Below, one piece after another: positions 42,101 to 52,106 of a DNA stretch of 64,000 nt. The notes under the pieces were generated by a model. The model ran no database searches and was not told the DNA's origin. It worked only from the letters and a program-made list of their open reading frames with translations. Origin of the DNA: Sipunculus nudus (taxonomy: Eukaryota > Annelida > Sipuncula > Golfingiida > Sipunculidae). Within the stretch, counting starts at the first letter, position 1; the number at the start of each line of letters is the position of its first letter. Location: the NCBI GenBank assembly GCA_026874595.1, contig CM049306.1, forward strand, positions 98,695,642 through 98,759,641. Direction: 5' to 3'. Made by a program: the position numbers and the translations under genes.

Positions 42101-45100
42101 AAAATCATATCCCGGTATGTTTACCTTGAACACCTGATGGTTTAAATTGCGAACCAGATTGAGACGCGGGGGCATTCAGTGTTTCGTTGACATTTGACTG
42201 GTTTCTATTGTTGGACGTATAAAGAATAGGTTCATGTGAGGACCAAATGAAAGATTAATTAAATGTAAGTTGCAAGGAAACTGTTCCTGAAGAAAGAAAC
42301 TGAAATATGCATTCATCGTTAGAAGAAGCAGAAGCGGACCCAGTGGGACTCCATGTAGAGGGTCCGTATCCCATTTTCAGCCACCGTAACCCTTTTTTCA
42401 TCCTTTCATACAATTTTTGAGGCCTGAAACCCTCGCCACCACCCAACCCAAGCCTAATCTCTGAACTTTGGACCTTAAATAAGGTTTTGTCATTAATCAT
42501 CCAAGGTTGAACTCTGCATTTCATAAAGCGAGAAACTTGTGTTTTTCTCTGTTACTGACCACGCACGTGGGTCAAATCTCTCACTGAAAGCAAGCGTTAT
42601 TCATTAGAACAATATTCCTTAGTGTTTGAGGTTGAGTGACCACGATACACGCATTCCGGTGATTGCCGAAGGCAGTTCGGCTGTGCTCGGTCTAACCTCC
42701 GTGCAAGTCAGTAAAAACGGAAAAATCATTAAAAATTTCATGTTTATTTAAAATTATTTATTCTCATATCGCCTATGTCACTGCGGGGATAATAACCTTT
42801 AAAATGATGTATGGCACAGTATTGTACACAACGCGGTTCTAGAGAACATTGCGAACAAACGTGAACCGAATTCCTTTTATAAGTATTATAGATATAGATG
42901 GGCATAAAAGTGTGCTTCAGTTTGTGGCAGGAAAACACCTTTAAGTTTAAAACTGTAACAATCCAAAACTACAATTGCATTTCTTTTAACGACACATCTA
43001 TAGGGATCAAATTACCGATAAAATATACCCTGTCCCTGCTTATATATACTTGTCGACTTAAAAAAAAAAACATTACGTTCTCTCACCCACCTCTCGCAAC
43101 ACAAACCTTTGGCGCACAGGTCTGGAAAGTCTCATTGTTACCTCTACAGCCCTTTTTCTTATCGTTGCACGTGCGAAATCGTTTCCGGTTCCGGGGGTTG
43201 CCACATTTAGGTGTACACTGGCCCCACGGCCCCCACTGGTTCCAAAACGGCTCCTCCTGGGAACAGTCTTTCCCGCCAAACCCTTCGTCACAAATGCAGA
43301 CGGCAGTGTTCAGATTAGGCGATGTACTACAAAGAAATAAGGATACTGAGCTGAATCCGGAGGCCTTTTTCGGTCGTTTCCACCTCACTAGCGCCACTTG
43401 CCGGCTATGATGAGACTTAGTTTTCGAGTCCGTTATATTAACGAGAAAGAACATACATTGTTACGTTGTTACAACAGAACATTGTTACATATCAACTGAT
43501 AAAAGAAAAGAAACTTCTCGTTTCCTTAACGGCGAGGTTCATGTTGGCGTTTCTTGCATGTTTTCTGCCTCATTAAAAAAACCCCACAATACTAGATCAC
43601 AGAACCCTAAAACAACCTTGATGCGCAGTGCGCATGCCTTGAAGGTATACTGAACCACGTGACATTTCCCAGCCATTTAATGTTTTTGCAAAACGAAGGT
43701 AAGGTATAGCCCTGATTTATATGAATGCCTTTTGTAATATTTCCAGAATCTAATATTTTTCACAAGCCTGCTATGCTCAGTCATGCACCCAGTTTTCAAG
43801 GTCTGCGTGTGTCCTTTTACCGAAAATATAGTAAGAAATATATCATTAATATGCATAAATGTTTGTGTCTATGCTTTCGTCATCGATACAATACAACAAT
43901 ATACCCATTACATACATGTTTATGCGTACATATACGCATTTTTTCCTCTTGACATAAGCGATTGTTACAAAGTATAGGAAAGACTTAAAGTTACAATATT
44001 AAAAAAAAAACATTTGATTACATTGGTATAATGGGATAAAACAGCAATGGAAAATGTGATTTTAATATTTTACCTCAATGACATGAACAAAATGATACCT
44101 ACTGGCAATATCCCCGAATACAAATCAACAGCTCGCATGCAGACACCTTCTTCAGACAGTCTTGGTAATTATTATCAGGGTTGTCCGTGTATCCCTTGTT
44201 ACACTTACATGTATAAACGTTACTGCCAAGACGGGGTGTACAAATGCCATGGAAACCACACGCATCTACCCCACTTGGCAGCTCGCTGTTGTAGTTGGAC
44301 ACGCATGCGTCACGAGGTTTCTCACAGCGGGCTCCCATGTACTCCTTCTTGCATTGACACTGGAAACTCTGACTACCAAGCTAGAAACAAGACAAACACG
44401 CAAGGTCTTTATAATCCATGCATCTCTTGCACATTAACCGTTCTTTCATAGTTTATGTAAGTTCTAATCGACGTCGCTGTGAAAGCCCTACAGCAAAACA
44501 ATGTCGGATTTCTGAGGATTCAGATAAAATATGGGAAATAACCACCTTTGGCCAAATCTGGCATTGTTTTCGACAGTTCAAGGCCAGCCGTGGGAATTTC
44601 CGATCAGTGGCCAAGGAGACGTTGCGCGAAAACGGTCGAGTGGCACCACCGCCAATTATAATAAAGATATACTAAATTCATTGATATTTGTTGCTGTATA
44701 TTTGATACTGTTACTTTTTATTGTATTTTTATGAAAGGATTTAATAAAGAGTCTTATTGGAACCTCTGATCACTTCCTCCTCTCCATGCCAAAGATGGAT
44801 GGTTAAATGCTTGCGACAACCATGCCCCCTGTTGAGGAAGTTTTGATTTAATTGCGGCAGTGTTTTCATGAAAGTGTTTATCATGAAATACACTAGAGGT
44901 CACTACCAGGATTTAATTTCATGTGATCAATGCTTTTGAGAGTCAGTCATATCTAATTTTTAGCTTACTAATGTAGTCCGTGTTCAGTCAAGAACATTGT
45001 AGGCCTATTGAGTTGCCAGTATACATTTCTGGAAAAGCTTGATAAAAGAAACAGTGTCCCGTTCGCATGTGTAAAGCAAATTATATATTTGACAAAACTA

Positions 45101-47226
45101 ACAAACTAAACAAACTGTTGTGGTATAGTTACTGTGTTTACATTAAGCTATACACGTGTCTACATTTTCTGCACTGGATTAGGTAAGTTGATAGTGCACT
45201 TCAGACACCGAACGAACGCCACCGTCCGAGCCATTGAGAATGCACAGGAAAAGTAATAATTACAACTGTTACAACCAATGTAAGAAAATACAGTTAAAAG
45301 TGAATGGAAATATGCGCTTGGTGCAACTTTGTTACCTCATGGCTTGCCGCTAACCTTCGTCGCGACAGTCTTTGGTTCAGAGATTACTCCTGATATCAGC
45401 TATTTCGTGAATTATTAACGAGGCCCGTGAACCAATCAAGCTGCTCGATCCATAACTGATTGGAGCAGTGTTCCAATAATTATCTCCACCATGGGGAAAT
45501 TTCATAGTGTTACATGTATGTTAGGTTTTCTGGGGGTAGCCCCCAGTGGGGGATTTGCTTTATTTGTCTGTTAACAGGATTATGCAAAAGTTGCTGTTCC
45601 AATTCCCCAGACCCTTTGTGTCGGAGTGGAACATTAGCTTTAGAAGACCCTAGTAAAATTTGTGGCGCAACAGGATAAACGGGCAAATACAATTATGACG
45701 TTTTGATTTTGAGAAGGTTTGCTCTCTACAGAGCGTTATCTGATTAATCTTGCAACAAGTTCTCATTAGCAATTATATTTCGTTTTCACATTCGGATGAC
45801 GTGAATTGTGATTTAGTTAACAGTTGGAAATGACACAAGAAATTAATGGTTGAGTTAACAGAACACTTAACGCAGGTTTCAAGATGTAGCTGTTAGTCCG
45901 TGTAACTGAACTTAGTCCGTAACTTACCGTGCACAGTTCAGTGTTGGTAAAGATACAGGCATTGTTCCCGCTGGCCCGACAAATGTCAAAACGTCGACAT
46001 TCTTGTGCATTTGGATCCCACTGATAAGTATTGGCACATGTGCAGCTGTAGTTGTCCTCGTACAATTGCCAAAGCGTTGGTTTACACTTGTTGCTGACGG
46101 TGTGACTCTTATCCCGACAAGGGTCACGATCACACGGCCCTGTAAATAGTATAAAGTAGATGTCATCATTTATATGTATATATATATTGTATATTGTATA
46201 TATTTCATGGGATTTCCATCGTCTGTATTATGATCACTGAAACTATATTACCATGATTTTGTATTACCACCTCTCCAGCTTATGAAGGAATACATTTTTC
46301 AGCTTGAACATCCAAATCGAAGTTGAGGTAAGTTCAATAACTTGCAATACGGCAGACCTGGGCATGCTCCTATTTTAGGCAAAAAAAAAGAGAACAAGTC
46401 ACATAACGTTAAAATATTTCAACATATGATAAAAAAGTTCTTTCACTTTCCCAAAATTATGCGTTTAAATTTGCAACACATATATGAATTTATTTGGTAC
46501 TTTACCCGTGCCGGTATAACTGCGTAAGAATTATTCTTATTTGCGCTTGAATGAACATGGGGTGATTCTTAGGTAATATCTGGTCACTAGAAACCTTGTG
46601 GGCTTGGGTTGGGGCATGGCCAGGCAAAATCCCATTACTTTTGGTGCGATCCCGCGACAAAGGGGGGGGGGGGGGAGGTGTGCGCTCTACGGAATGCCAT
46701 TAAATATATGAAATATACAGCATGGGATATGTGATTTTAGTAATCGGTATTAAAATGGATAAATGAACATACTTGGACAGATGCCGTGATTGCCTTGACG
46801 CAGCCTGCACACTAACCAGATGTGAAGGATTGACTGAAAAGAATAAGAGGACAGTCATGGAATTTTTTATGAGTGTACCTTCACTCAGATTGTGTACATT
46901 ATTAAGTCACCCAGAAATTGTTCTCAAAATTTAGTTTAGACAAAAAAATTTGCACAAAATTATATATATTTATTCAAATATAGTTATCGGGTAATACTAT
47001 CTGATTGAAATGGACTGTTCATACCAGAACATATTAAAGAAGTTACCATTCCCGTCCATTTCAATCAGACAGTCTTACCTGATGAGAACAACAACATGTT
47101 GCACGAAACTACGAAATCGTAAACATGTCTGACGAAACATGATTCCTCTATATTTGGAAAATCATAAAGCTCTGGTGTAACTACATAGAGCACTCTAGAA
47201 GTTTTTTATTGCAGGAAAATTGTGGA

Positions 47227-47284
<58 letters not shown>

Positions 47285-48495
47285 ACTGATTTTAATGTTC
47301 TTGGCTTCATCGACTGATACTCTGCAGAGTAGACAGCAATGATAGTTCTTTAATGGGAAATGTGTAGTTTAGTTTTTTTTGTCTTATATACAGCCTTTCT
47401 ACAGACATGTACTTATTTTGTAGTAAATTGTATTTTTTGTCTTATAAAGGAAGATTGTATATATACAAAAATAAAGACTGTTTATCGATAAGTATAAGAT
47501 TTTATAACCAACAGAGCATCAAATTTGGGTTTACACAGTAACATGAAGGCGGACGATTGCATTCTGTGGCGTGTAACACATTAAATACGCCCAGTCACCA
47601 ACCTTTTGAAAAAGCATTTATGTGAATTCTGGCCTCCTCTGTGTATATATTATGAAAAGTTCTTATATATTATGAAAAGCTATGAAAAGTTCTTATAACA
47701 CCCCCTGAAGGATGTATGAATTTGTTTATCAACAACATTTTTGTAAACACAGCAATGTAGACAAACGGAATAAACGTAGGCCTAATCAAAGGTGGTAGGT
47801 TGAATATATGCAGGGGTAGAAAAGTCACTGATTGCAAAACGCCATTTGCAAAGCTCTGGCTTATCTGAATAGCCACCAGGTGCCCTTCTTGGATGTATTT
47901 TAGTATTTTGGCGGACGCCCACATATTATAAAGCCCCAGTCCCTTATAAGCAAGGATGAACACGGCAGTCCCGGAAAGTGCCGGATACCTACACGGCGGT
48001 TACAAGGACCACCCCGGATGTCGCCATCTCCTTGGACGGTCACGGACGAACATACGCTCCCGAGGCAGAGGAAATCTTGCGCTTCCAAAGAAGCATATAG
48101 TTAAAGCGCTGTGTAAAGAGCGTAGGACGAACACGGCAGTTTTGAACTTGCCAAAACTGCCGTGTTGGCTTCCCAGAGACCCAAGGACCTTCCCGGACGT
48201 TCCAGGACCAACAGGGATCGCCGCGGACCATCACGGCGGCTACACGGTTCACACCCCGGATCGTGCCGGATGTGATCCCAGTTGATGCGGCACCTATATG
48301 TGACTGGGGCTTTAACGTTGATATAAACAAAACAAGCAGCTTGTGTGAGGTGATATCCACGTTTTCATGCCTATTTTTATAAAAGCTTCAAGGGATTACC
48401 TTTAGCTTACCTTTCACCTTCAGTCAGATAGGTGATGGGCTACTTTAACATACACGCTGAAGTACACTGTTATAGTTATTCAATATAACCGTAAG

Positions 48496-48552
<57 letters not shown>

Positions 48553-49010
48553 GACCAATTAACCCAATTGGGGTTTTATAATTTCGGAATGAGGGCGGGT
48601 TAAAGGTCAGCCAGTCAAAGCAAGTCTCGCGACGCTTCATTAACCACGTAATCTTGGTCTCGTCATTTGGGTGTGTGACAGCGCACTTGTGCACACAGCA
48701 GCTAATATTGTCAATTTACCACCAACCCAACCCTTCATTTAGTAAACATTTTATATTTTCAACATTTTTAGTATAGTCTTAACATTTTATTCTAGTAGGT
48801 TAGTAGAGTAGTAAACACACCCTTACGTGTCAAAAAGTTTTGACAGGATTTTATACATAGTCATTATTATCATGTATTGCATTGGGATGTATTTTATATT
48901 GTGAGCCTTCGGGTGGGTATTCACGAGAACCAAACGGTTTGAGGTTCTCCGGCTTAAATAAAATCCTGTTATACCCCAGATCGTGTTTGTGTGTGAGTAT
49001 CTGAAATTAA

Positions 49011-49058
<48 letters not shown>

Positions 49059-49240
49059 CTGAGTATTTAACAAATTGAGTTACTTTTCAGAAATTCACGG
49101 GTCATATGTAACTCAATGCTTCAACGTGTTTAATGCTCAGTATGAATGCTCTACTCGGCTATATTGAGCACTTTTCTTCATCGACTGTAGCTCAAATACT
49201 GGTATATATAAATATATATATATATAAATATATATATATT

Positions 49241-49290
<50 letters not shown>

Positions 49291-50175
49291 TTAAACTATA
49301 CACATTTACCTTTTTATAAGGAAGAACCATACCACAACTTTTGCATAATTATGTAATTAAGAAATTGGCTAATGACTTATTTACGTTTAGCCAACTTCGA
49401 AACTTAAAGAATATTACTTCGATACAAGCGAGGTATTCGACTTTAGCAAGTTCGACAGAACGAGGTGTTGTGTATGTCTATATGGTTTCAGGCACGAATA
49501 TTTTATATACAAATCACAAGACGAATATTGCTGAGTTCATTTACCAATACAACACAAGTTTGTTGGTTCAACTTACAGGTACCTCTCACTGGTTCTGCTA
49601 AACCAAAACGTAGAAAAAAGAAGGTAATGACCTCTGGTGGAGAACAGAGGCAAGATCACGAGTGTGTGTGACAGTGTGTGTATAGGTGTGTGTGTTGTTG
49701 TTGCTGTACTCACCAGTTCTTCGGCATCGATGGGGACCCTGTCTTTTTTAACAATATCTATCAGGGATCCCCACAGGCAGTTGTCGATCCCCCGTACTTT
49801 TCTGTGCCAAAAGCAAAAGCCGGCTTTGTCACTCATGGCGGGAGCCAAGTTTTTGCCTCTAGTGCCCCTGTTAGCTTTTGACGGTATGAGCGACGATAAA
49901 GAAGTACCCTTGGGAAACCCATAACGGTACGATCGAAAACGGTTGCTACGGAAATTTGTCCAGGTGCGAAGGGTGAAAGACCGTTTTTGCCGGTGATGCA
50001 CGGGTGGCTCCTCGAAGAAATAGTTGTCTTGTATCTCAGGATTGGTCGTGCTGTTGTTGTAGTTGCGATACCAGTCCGCATGCTCGGAATCATGGAATTC
50101 CGCATATGGGAACGAAATACAGTTGGCAATTTGAATAACACATAAAAACAAGAAGTATCCGTGCATCACCGCCAT
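35732..50175 (-). CDS. Type I membrane protein with four EGF and four TSP1 modules (complete, nine exons)
   Basis: Exons 49714-50175, 46773-46833, 45928-46139, 44103-44380, 43091-43326, 41163-41576, 39220-39465, 36574-36733 and 35732-36104 join with matching phases to give 813 aa. Order: signal peptide (1 to about 20); a Tyr/Asn-rich pro-region with a furin-type RQKR at 62-65; a basic linker; EGF-like modules at about 177-222, 228-264, 271-320 and 327-359; TSP1 modules at about 366-413, 419-472, 509-552 and 559-603, each opening WxxWxxW; a Pro/Gly stalk; a membrane helix at about 668-689; an acidic Asp/Gly-rich tail ending in two tandem APWQ repeats (786-807). Expected role: cell-surface or matrix adhesion, with pro-peptide release. 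I do not recognise a named orthologue. The WxxW motifs fit C-mannosylation. No truncation is seen. Confidence 0.9.
36574..36733 (-). CDS. EGF/TSP1 gene exon 8 (membrane helix)
   Basis: A Pro-rich GPAPPAPPVVG stalk, then the helix GIIAGSAAGVLVVILAVVGY. The GxxxAG-like small-residue pattern could favour helix packing. Donor GTCAGT, phase 2. Confidence 0.88.
37370..38215 (+). other. Non-coding stretch with exon-like 3' border
   Basis: Less AT-rich than its surroundings, without long frames, and ending in AGAGAAATGTAAGTGTATG, a good splice-donor context near 38212. It could be a 5' non-coding exon or an LTR-like leader inside intron 7 of the opposite-strand gene. No conclusive evidence. Confidence 0.2.
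38336..38673. mobile_element. 338-bp MITE, PIF/Harbinger-like
   Basis: Terminal inverted repeats of about 36 bp: GGCC, an A-rich stretch, then AAGGTATGGTTCTCAGGCAC on the left, with the inverse on the right. The flanks carry TAA on both sides (38333-38335 and 38674-38676), as expected for Harbinger insertions. Inside are GCCCGC-rich segments next to both ends. No coding capacity. Confidence 0.88.
39220..39465 (-). CDS. EGF/TSP1 gene exon 7
   Basis: TSP1 module 4 (WSMWSSWSQC), then a cysteine-poor stalk (residues 604-636). Donor GTGAGT, phase 1. Confidence 0.88.
40200..40232. repeat. Poly-A tract and flank
   Basis: An A homopolymer of about 20 bases in intron 6 of the EGF/TSP1 gene. No retroposed sequence is recognised beside it. 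Confidence 0.5.
40530..40690. mobile_element. Truncated copy D of the TTAA-type MITE
   Basis: Shares AAAGGGG at its left end and AACATGTGGGGGCCCGTCAAAAT with the middle of copies B and C, then diverges. Only one end survives. Confidence 0.45.
41163..41576 (-). CDS. EGF/TSP1 gene exon 6
   Basis: TSP1 modules 2 (WSQWASWGECSKKCGGG) and 3 (WLFWKEWQPCSVDCGHG), joined by a charged linker of about 35 residues. Donor GTATGT, phase 1. Confidence 0.92.
41900..42600. repeat. Repeat-like intron segment
   Basis: Contains ACTAGCTGATAAACCCGG near 41915, a text type seen at the tails of dispersed elements, and a block of CCCTC/GGACC-rich DNA at 42330-42480 resembling the hAT-like fragments elsewhere in the window. 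Limits unknown. Confidence 0.3.
43091..43326 (-). CDS. EGF/TSP1 gene exon 5
   Basis: Completes EGF 4 (CICDEGFGGKDC) and carries TSP1 module 1 (WNQWGPWGQC). Of two overlapping donors, the GTGGGT one fits phase 1; the next GTGAGA would shift the frame. Confidence 0.87.
44103..44380 (-). CDS. EGF/TSP1 gene exon 4
   Basis: Completes EGF 2 (C253, C255, C264), carries EGF 3 (C271 to C320) and starts EGF 4. The donor GTAGGT follows TGCCA in phase 2; reading through would hit TAG at once. Confidence 0.87.
45928..46139 (-). CDS. EGF/TSP1 gene exon 3
   Basis: Holds EGF module 1 (C177, C182, C193, C207, C209, C222) and the first half of EGF module 2. Donor GTAAGT, phase 0. Confidence 0.88.
46773..46833 (-). 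CDS. EGF/TSP1 gene exon 2 (61 bp)
   Basis: Encodes SILHIWLVCRLRQGNHGICP. The acceptor follows CTTTTCAG and the donor is GTATGT in phase 1. Its length restores the frame between the phase-0 end of exon 1 and the phase-1 start of exon 3, so it cannot be skipped. Confidence 0.82.
47228..47281. repeat. (TA)n microsatellite
   Basis: Uninterrupted TA dinucleotides in intron 1 of the EGF/TSP1 gene. Similar runs in the same intron lie at 48499-48550, 49013-49054 and 49200-49287. Confidence 0.95.
47931..48312. mobile_element. Nested 382-bp MITE with TA target duplication
   Basis: Ends AAGCCCCAGTC and GACTGGGGCTT are perfect inverted repeats flanked by TA (47929-47930 and 48313-48314). Removing it restores continuity with copy A of the host element. 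The interior is GC-rich, in contrast to its AT-rich host. The TA duplication fits Tc1/mariner-type insertion, but no transposase is present. Confidence 0.8.
48130..48166. repeat. Perfect hairpin inside the nested MITE
   Basis: Arms AACACGGCAGTTTTG and CAAAACTGCCGTGTT (15 bp, perfect) around a 7-base loop. It could fold as RNA or as cruciform DNA. Confidence 0.85.
49714..50175 (-). CDS. EGF/TSP1 gene exon 1 (signal peptide, furin site)
   Basis: Start ATG at 50175-50173 (a second Met at codon 4 is possible). 154 codons: hydrophobic GYFLFLCVIQIANC, the RQKR site, then a basic region with two cysteines (121, 133). Donor GTGAGT, phase 0. Confidence 0.9.
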
Positions 50176-50197
50176 ATTATAAACTGACGGGCTGGCG

Positions 50198-50228
50198 TGA
50201 CGTCACCATATTTAGGGATATGACGTCA
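50198..50228 (-). promoter_or_regulatory. Paired CRE palindromes upstream of the EGF/TSP1 gene
   Basis: Perfect TGACGTCA at 50198-50205 and 50221-50228, 23 bp apart (about two helical turns) and 23-53 bp upstream of the start codon. This suggests CREB/ATF control of the membrane protein. The proximity to ATG implies a short 5' UTR or sites within it. Confidence 0.55.
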
Positions 50229-50681
50229 CGTAAAATCGAACGTCTGTGACAGGTCACAACAGCGGTGTGATCAGTAAATGTACATATCAGGTTACATCAC
50301 ATATTGGGTCACATGCATAGCATGTAATATCTGTTGATGAATATATTTCACCACAGAATTGTTCTATAAAAGAGCAGACTGCAGGGGCGTCAATACAGGG
50401 AACATGGGGGTTGATGGGGCTATATATATTAGTCAATGCAATCATCGCCCCTGATATTCAGAGAAATAATATTTGTATGTTGAAAATGAAATCTATTAGT
50501 AATTAGAGTTGAAAATTTCTGAGATTACCACAAAATATTAGATGTCTTAACTTGGTTAAGAATTAACCTATATATACTGTAAATATGATATCTTATTTTT
50601 TTAAACCGTTTATTTAATTATAGGCAAATATATTTAAAATGTGTCAGACAGACAATATATATATATATGTGTGTGTGTGAG

Positions 50682-50719
<38 letters not shown>

Positions 50720-51881
50720 GATACATTGACGCCACTGGCCAACTGCTCTGTATGATCAAACGATAAACATATCTAAACTACAAATCTGCGTTCAAAGAAT
50801 TGCAAGCCTCCGCCATGTGATGGTCACTCATGTGGCTCATATTCTCAAGTCCATTCATGCATTTATTAGTGACTTTACATTTGTAAATATTCCTTGATTA
50901 CGCCGGGTTAGGTGCTGGATCCACACCAAAGTCTTCCTTTGCCCATTCCTGAATAACCTTGAAAAAATTTGTGGCGTCACATTTCCTTCAAATCACATGA
51001 AGGGCCCGATGACAGTATTTTCAAATCAAAGAATTCATATAAACTAACTTGGAACTTGTCGAGAAATCCGATTGAAAACTGGTCATGAATAAAAAATTTC
51101 GTATTCATATTGCGCCTTATCATTATTAAAAAATTTATTTTCCCTAATTTTCCCCCGATTAAAATTTTATGATATTGTGTTTCCGAATATAATGGTGGCA
51201 CGTAAAAGTTTGTATGTCCACCATTGCATTTCCACCAACTATATAGGATGTTGATTATTAAACTGTCTGTGTAAGGACTTAAGATAGATTCAACTAACAA
51301 CACACCTGATTAAAAACATGTGACTGTACGTCTGCTATTTTACATTTCCTTTGCCTTTCGTTCTTATAATTGGTTAGGGACTCGCCTCGATTATAAATGC
51401 TATAATCATGTCCATTATACTCTGTCCAGCAACTGTCGGCCATGTATGCATTGTGACTGACTCACAAAATGACTCAGGCATGTTGTCAAGCCGCGGTTAA
51501 GTGTGCGATAAAAGCAGAGTCCAATAATCCCAATTTTCATGCATTCTTCCCTTGAAAGACACTAGGAATGAATATCCCCTTGCATGTGTACGGTCTACCT
51601 GGGGCGAAGGCAGTGTGACAGTCTAACGAACCAAACAGCCCATTGCCTATGGAATGCATTAGCATATACAGTATTGTACCACACATATATGGTGTATATT
51701 CATAGCACATATACTATACAAACTGGTATGCTCTGTTTATCTTAGCAGCCAGCAAACATTTACAACTCCAGTCCATTTGAATCCAAATCAAGTATTAGAG
51801 CTGACGATATTGCATGTCCAGCGGAATTGGCTGAAGTGAGCGAGGAGATATTGCGCTTTAAACATAAATTAGCAGTCCAGC
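50229..51881. other. Divergent intergenic region between EGF/TSP1 and channel genes
   Basis: AT-rich with a (TG)n run at about 50667-50716. A short plus-strand frame near 51469 (TQACCQAAVKCAIKAE, then NFHAFFP) is discussed among the rejected items. No clear core promoter for the channel gene was found. Confidence 0.5.
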
Positions 51882-51951
51882 ATGACGACTATATCTGATA
51901 TATTTTACCTAATCGTTGTTGGATTATTAATGTCTGGAAAAACAGATGCCG
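51882..51951 (+). CDS. Channel gene exon 1 (signal peptide)
   Basis: ATG then hydrophobic ISDIFYLIVVGLLMSG. The donor GTGAGT splits codon 24 (phase 1). Confidence 0.85.
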
Positions 51952-52046
51952 GTGAGTGTTTTTTTTATCCCAAGTAATCCTTGTGTGGAGTTTATATTTT
52001 TGGTTAATTTATATATCCTCTCAACCAAATTATATCGTAAAAATGT

Positions 52047-52106
<60 letters not shown>

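Larger units (their letters stand above)
47585..48444. mobile_element. MITE copy B, TTAA-flanked, with nested insertion
   Basis: The left end ATACGCCCAGTCACC and right end GGTGATGGGCTACT are imperfect inverted repeats, flanked by TTAA at 47581-47584 and 48445-48448. A TTAA duplication is the hallmark of piggyBac-type transposition. Without the nested 382-bp insert and its TA it is about 476 bp, close to copies A and C. Non-autonomous. Confidence 0.8.

Noticed and set aside
44047-44451. 134-codon plus-strand frame at 44047-44451
   Set aside because: Antisense shadow of EGF exon 4; its cysteines come from reverse-complemented EGF codons.
47956-48285. 109-codon frame rich in Arg and Gly
   Set aside because: Lies wholly inside the nested GC-rich MITE; the opposite strand is open too, as expected for GC-rich non-coding DNA.
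49573-49713. Extension of EGF/TSP1 exon 1 past residue 154
   Set aside because: The frame continues into a VSTATTTHTPIHTL low-complexity stretch after a strong GTGAGT donor, and splicing there restores the phase with exon 2.
51469-51640. Possible THAP zinc-finger start (TQACCQAAVKCAIKAE ... NFHAFFP)
   Set aside because: The cysteine spacing fits THAP poorly, a frameshift is needed to continue, and the later C2CH residues and AVPTIF-like motif are not visible.
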